Both the position numbers and the translations under genes were made by a program. This document shows positions 30,761 through 31,966 of a DNA stretch of 31,966 bases, piece by piece. How positions within the stretch are numbered: the first letter of the stretch is position 1; every line of letters starts with the position of its first letter. The DNA is from JAKJEP01 sp964580995 (GTDB lineage: Bacteria > Planctomycetota > Phycisphaerae > Sedimentisphaerales > SM23-30), in the NCBI GenBank assembly GCA_964580995.1, contig CAZOMV010000068.1, forward strand, positions 1 to 31,966. The letters run 5' to 3'. The notes under the pieces are model-generated. The model was given only the letters and a program-made list of their open reading frames with translations, searched no databases and was not told the DNA's origin.

Positions 30761-31720
30761 TCAGGTGGGCATTTTCGTCGGGGCAGCATGTTTCTCCGCC
30801 AGCGGCCGGAAATACTCGATCACCCGCGGCAAACCGTCCTCCAGCTTCACCTTCGGCTGCCAGCCCAGGTTCTGCTTCGCCATGGAAATATCCGGCTTGC
30901 GGCGTACCGGATCATCCTTCGGCAGCGGCTTATACACAATTTCAGAAGAAGAGCCGGTCAGCCGGATCACCAGCTCAGCTATTTCCTTAATCGTCCGCTC
31001 ATCCGGATTGCCGAAATTCATCGGGCCGGTAATGCCATCGGTATTCATTAACCGGATCAATCCTTCCACCAGATCATCGACATAACAGAACGACCGGGTC
31101 TGAGAACCGTCACCGAACATCGTGATCGGCTCACCCCGCAGGGCCTGCAAAATAAAATTGCTTACTACCCGCCCGTCATCCGGACTCATCTTCGGCCCGT
31201 AGGTGTTGAAAATCCGCGCCAACCGGATATCCACCCCGTTCTCCCGGTGATAATCGAACATCAGCGTCTCGGCCACCCGCTTGCCCTCATCGTAACAGCT
31301 CCGCGGCCCGATGGTATTGACATTGCCCCAGTATTCCTCCCGCTGCGGATGCACCTGCGGATCCCCGTAAATCTCCGAAGTCGAGGCCTGCAAAACGCGG
31401 GCCTTGGTCACCTTCGCCAGGTCCAGGCAATGAATCACGCCCAGCACCGAGGTCAGCACCGTTTTCACCGGCGACCGCTGATAATGAATCGGTGAGGCCG
31501 GACAGGCCAGATTGTAAATGCAATCCACCTCCACCCGAAACGGTTCCGTTACATCATGCCGGAATACCTCCAGATCGTCATTATGCAGCAGATGCCGGAT
31601 ATTGTTCCGGCTGCCCGTATGAAAATTATCCATAATGATAACCGAATGCCCCGCCTTCAATAACCGTTCGGTCAAATGGCTGCCGATAAATCCCGCTCCG
31701 CCCGTTATTAATACTCGCAT
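30761..31720 (-). CDS. UDP-glucuronate decarboxylase (UDP-xylose synthase)
   Basis: The 319-residue cytoplasmic SDR enzyme oxidises and decarboxylates UDP-glucuronate to UDP-xylose. Evidence: VLITGGAGFIGSHL at the N-terminus, DNFHTGSRNN, the very typical NLACPASPIHYQ, STSEIYGDPQVHPQ, and the Tyr-x3-Lys active site in RSCYDEGKR. Next come RIFNTYGPKMSPDDGRVVSN and GDGSQTRSFCYVDDLVEG. Length equals the family. GGGAG precedes the ATG by 5 bases. It is the first gene of an operon with the protease-like and DUF2723 genes, and has its own promoter candidate. The product is a donor for surface or protein glycans, not for the xylose isomerase seen earlier, which works on free sugar. Very secure. Confidence 0.96.
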   Translation of the reverse strand: MRVLITGGAGFIGSHLTERLLKAGHSVIIMDNFHTGSRNNIRHLLHNDDLEVFRHDVTEPFRVEVDCIYNLACPASPIHYQRSPVKTVLTSVLGVIHCLDLAKVTKARVLQASTSEIYGDPQVHPQREEYWGNVNTIGPRSCYDEGKRVAETLMFDYHRENGVDIRLARIFNTYGPKMSPDDGRVVSNFILQALRGEPITMFGDGSQTRSFCYVDDLVEGLIRLMNTDGITGPMNFGNPDERTIKEIAELVIRLTGSSSEIVYKPLPKDDPVRRKPDISMAKQNLGWQPKVKLEDGLPRVIEYFRPLAEKHAAPTKMPT

Positions 31721-31745
31721 AAATACTCCCTTATCGTATTGTCGG

Positions 31746-31773
31746 ATTCTAACTCGTAAATGAAGTTTTGCAA
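31746..31773 (-). promoter_or_regulatory. Candidate sigma-70-type promoter for the UDP-xylose synthase operon
   Basis: On the minus strand TTGCAA (31768-31773) and TAGAAT (31746-31751, five of six matches) are separated by 16 bases. Transcription would begin near 31739 with a ~20-base leader that contains the GGGAG ribosome site. Confidence 0.45.
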
Positions 31774-31809
31774 AACCTTGGTAGTAACATCAACGACGGG
31801 TGGCAGCGT

Positions 31810-31824
31810 CTGTTCGAAGAACAG
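31810..31824. repeat. Short palindrome upstream of the UDP-xylose synthase promoter
   Basis: CTGTTC (31810-31815) and GAACAG (31819-31824) are perfect inverted arms around GAA, 37 bases upstream of the -35 box. It looks like an operator half-site pair, but it is one base too short for the CTGT-N8-ACAG form of E. coli LexA sites, so no regulator can be named. Confidence 0.35.
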
Positions 31825-31877
31825 GCGATGGTCTTGAATTGTGCCGCGGCCCCGTCGGCCGTGCTCTTCTCTGGTAG

Positions 31878-31896
31878 GGTGGGTTCTTAACCCACC
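31878..31896. repeat. REP-like palindrome
   Basis: GGTGGGTT (31878-31885), loop CTT, AACCCACC (31889-31896), preceded by GTAG on the left. The core TAGGGTGGGTT...AACCCACC is a palindromic type seen scattered in many bacterial genomes. It sits in the non-coding DNA upstream of the UDP-xylose synthase gene; nothing else was found to the right edge. Confidence 0.6.
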
Positions 31897-31966
31897 ATTT
31901 TAAAATCCTGATTTCTCTGTACTACTATCTATCATATTCTTGTTTTTTCTGCATGATTTTCATGCG

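Noticed and set aside
31810..31824. LexA (SOS) box
   Set aside because: The arms resemble CTGT/ACAG, but the gap is 7 instead of 8 bases and the downstream genes are sugar genes.

Overview
The window reads as bacterial chromosome from the PVC group, most likely a Planctomycetota/Phycisphaerae (Sedimentisphaerales-like) organism. This is an inference. It rests on three unrelated exported proteins that carry the short dockerin/EF-hand-like signature D(L/I)xGDCxxxxxDLxxxxxxWL, on large secreted glycoside-hydrolase-like proteins with malectin domains, and on the mix of families. GC is moderate overall, high around xylA and visibly lower from about 17.7 to 26.6 kb. No rRNA, tRNA, CRISPR array, integrase or transposase was seen.

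Left part (1-12.5 kb). A very large exported GH36-like protein with malectin domains runs off the left edge on the minus strand. It is preceded by an Nramp-superfamily transporter that lacks the usual metal-binding motifs. Two plus-strand chemoreceptor genes follow. They have almost the same signalling domain but different sensor domains (an all-helical one and a Cache_3-Cache_2 one). Next come thiol peroxidase (tpx, minus) and, divergent from it, xylose isomerase (xylA, plus).

Central part (12.5-25.8 kb). This is a Wzx/Wzy-type surface polysaccharide locus on the minus strand. In transcription order it holds a Wzy-like polymerase, a Wzx-like flippase, a secreted DUF6067/GH-like hydrolase, a GT4 glycosyltransferase, a hexapeptide acyltransferase, and the three-enzyme UDP-N-acetyl-L-fucosamine pathway (CapE/FnlA, CapF/FnlB, CapG/FnlC types). 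A WbuB-like GT4 and a GNAT acetyltransferase close the cluster. Start/stop overlaps tie many of these genes together. One plus-strand gene, an exported SUMF1-fold protein with a dockerin-like motif, sits between polymerase and flippase. No initiating phosphoglycosyltransferase is visible in the window.

Right part (25.8-32 kb). A roughly 850-bp region with little coding signal holds a phase-locked 21-bp tandem repeat array, a perfect 10-bp inverted repeat inside a small ORF with a good ribosome binding site, and a repeated 13-mer. After it come a secreted seven-repeat beta-propeller protein with a dockerin-like tail and a tight three-gene operon: UDP-glucuronate decarboxylase, an exported trypsin-like protein with two dockerin-like repeats, and a DUF2723 GT-C membrane glycosyltransferase. 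The most original leads are the 21-bp/heptad repeat array, the possible protein-glycosylation operon at 28.1-31.7 kb, the hydrolase embedded in the polysaccharide operon, and the Nramp-like transporter with altered motifs.
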